Assembly: GCA_947167535.1 (NCBI GenBank)
Contig: CAMVIL010000103.1
Location: 1 to 5,780 of the forward strand
Length of the DNA stretch: 5,780 nucleotides
Direction of reading: 5' to 3'
Origin: an uncultured Ruminococcus sp.
Lineage (GTDB): Bacteria > Bacillota > Clostridia > Oscillospirales > Ruminococcaceae
The translations under genes and the position numbers were made by a program. The notes beneath the pieces were generated by a model. That model saw only the letters and a list, made by a program, of their open reading frames with translations. It had not been told where the DNA came from and made no database searches. Positions 5,275 to 5,780 of this stretch are shown in pieces; the first letter of the stretch is position 1; each line of letters begins with the position of its first letter.

Positions 5275-5780
5275 CGTGATATCACCTCTCGGGTGTAGTG
5301 GTTTTTGATGTCGGGCTCGAAGCTGTCGGAGACTCCCTCGGTGAGTATCATCCGCCTGTCGGAGGTTATCATTATCATCTCAAAATCCCCGCTTTCCCGC
5401 CAGAAGTCGGAAGCCTTCTCCTCGCCCATGACGAAGAGCGCAGTGGAGAGCGCGTCGCAGACCTTGCTCTCGTCTGCGATGACGGTGACGCTTTCAAGCC
5501 CGCTGTCGGCGGGTCTGCCTGTGGCGGGGTCGATTATGTGGCAGTAGCGGACGCCGTCCTGCTCGAAGTAACGCTCGTAGCTGCCGCTGGTGACCACCGA
5601 ACACTCCCCCAGCGAGAGTGTCCCCGCCGTACCTTCGCCGAATGGGTCGCGGATAGATATCTTCCAGCTTTCGCCGTCCGGCTTTTCCCCGAAGGTCAGC
5701 ACGTTCCCCCCGAGGTCTATCACCCCCGCGCCGACCCCCGCAGATCTGAGCTTCTCGGCGATAAGGTCGGCGGCGTAGCC
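5271..5780 (-). CDS. apbE: FAD:protein FMN transferase (ApbE), C-terminal part, 5' end outside the window
   Basis: The visible 169 residues are the C-terminal half of ApbE, which attaches FMN from FAD to a Thr or Ser of target proteins outside the membrane, such as Rnf/Nqr subunits and FMN-binding domain proteins. Visible marks are GYAADLIAEKL (1-11), part of the KGYAAD FAD-binding motif; VIDLGGN (20-26); TSGSYERYF (64-72); HIIDPATGRP (81-90); and CDALSTALFVMG (108-119), whose D109 and T113 match the family's Mg-binding residues. Full-length ApbE has about 300-350 residues, so roughly half lies past position 5780. The frame is open through the window edge; a GTG at 5721-5723 is internal, not the start. 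It precedes NusG_II with a 4-base overlap. No target protein with an FMN-acceptor motif is visible in this window. Confidence 0.93.
   Translation of the reverse strand, partial: GYAADLIAEKLRSAGVGAGVIDLGGNVLTFGEKPDGESWKISIRDPFGEGTAGTLSLGECSVVTSGSYERYFEQDGVRYCHIIDPATGRPADSGLESVTVIADESKVCDALSTALFVMGEEKASDFWRESGDFEMIMITSDRRMILTEGVSDSFEPDIKNHYTREVISR

Noticed and set aside
1..5780. CRISPR arrays, tRNA/rRNA genes, insertion sequences, attachment sites or toxin-antitoxin pairs
   Set aside because: No regularly spaced repeats, tRNA-like cloverleaf, transposase motifs or terminal inverted repeats were seen; the inverted repeats present are explained as terminators or a leader hairpin.

Overview
The window looks like chromosomal DNA from a fairly GC-rich anaerobic Firmicute, most likely an Oscillospirales/Ruminococcus-type Clostridium relative. 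Reasons are the textbook sigma-A promoters, AGGAGG-like ribosome binding sites, the style of the protein families (Gx transporter, NusG domain II protein, EndA-like nuclease with an NRCH motif) and the compact operons. The genus is an inference from protein style; no rRNA or marker gene is present.

Layout. Positions 1-77 hold the last 25 codons of a receiver (REC) domain on the plus strand, closed by a strong hairpin (84-124) that can terminate transcription in both directions. A leftward operon (3211 down to 136) then encodes a membrane-anchored or secreted EndA-type DNA/RNA non-specific endonuclease, a two-TM GGDEF diguanylate cyclase with an extracytoplasmic sensor, and a class I SAM-dependent methyltransferase. 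A 215-bp intergenic region (3212-3426) carries two back-to-back promoters, each with a consensus or near-consensus -35, a 17-bp spacer, a perfect TATAAT and a TGn extension. Phased A/T tracts lie between them. The rightward promoter drives a DHH/DHHA1 phosphoesterase (3427-4359) ending at a hairpin terminator. The right end (4428-5780) is a second leftward operon: ApbE FMN transferase (cut by the window edge), NusG domain II protein and Gx transporter, tightly packed with a 4-base overlap and a 4-base gap.

How the genes may work together. The ApbE-NusG_II-Gx set is a recurring clostridial cluster tied to extracytoplasmic flavinylation or redox/quinone functions. The nuclease-cyclase-methyltransferase operon puts a surface nuclease and c-di-GMP synthesis under one promoter, opposite a DHH phosphoesterase that may degrade short RNAs or linear dinucleotides; that functional link is only inferred.

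The strongest oddity is a 30-codon stretch (2369-2461) with coding-like base composition, in frame directly after the TGA of the endonuclease and ending 21 bases before the cyclase start. It suggests either a nonsense-truncated C-terminus or stop readthrough. I do not see a clearly new multi-gene system here; most of the window is well-known families in a plausible but not previously discussed arrangement.
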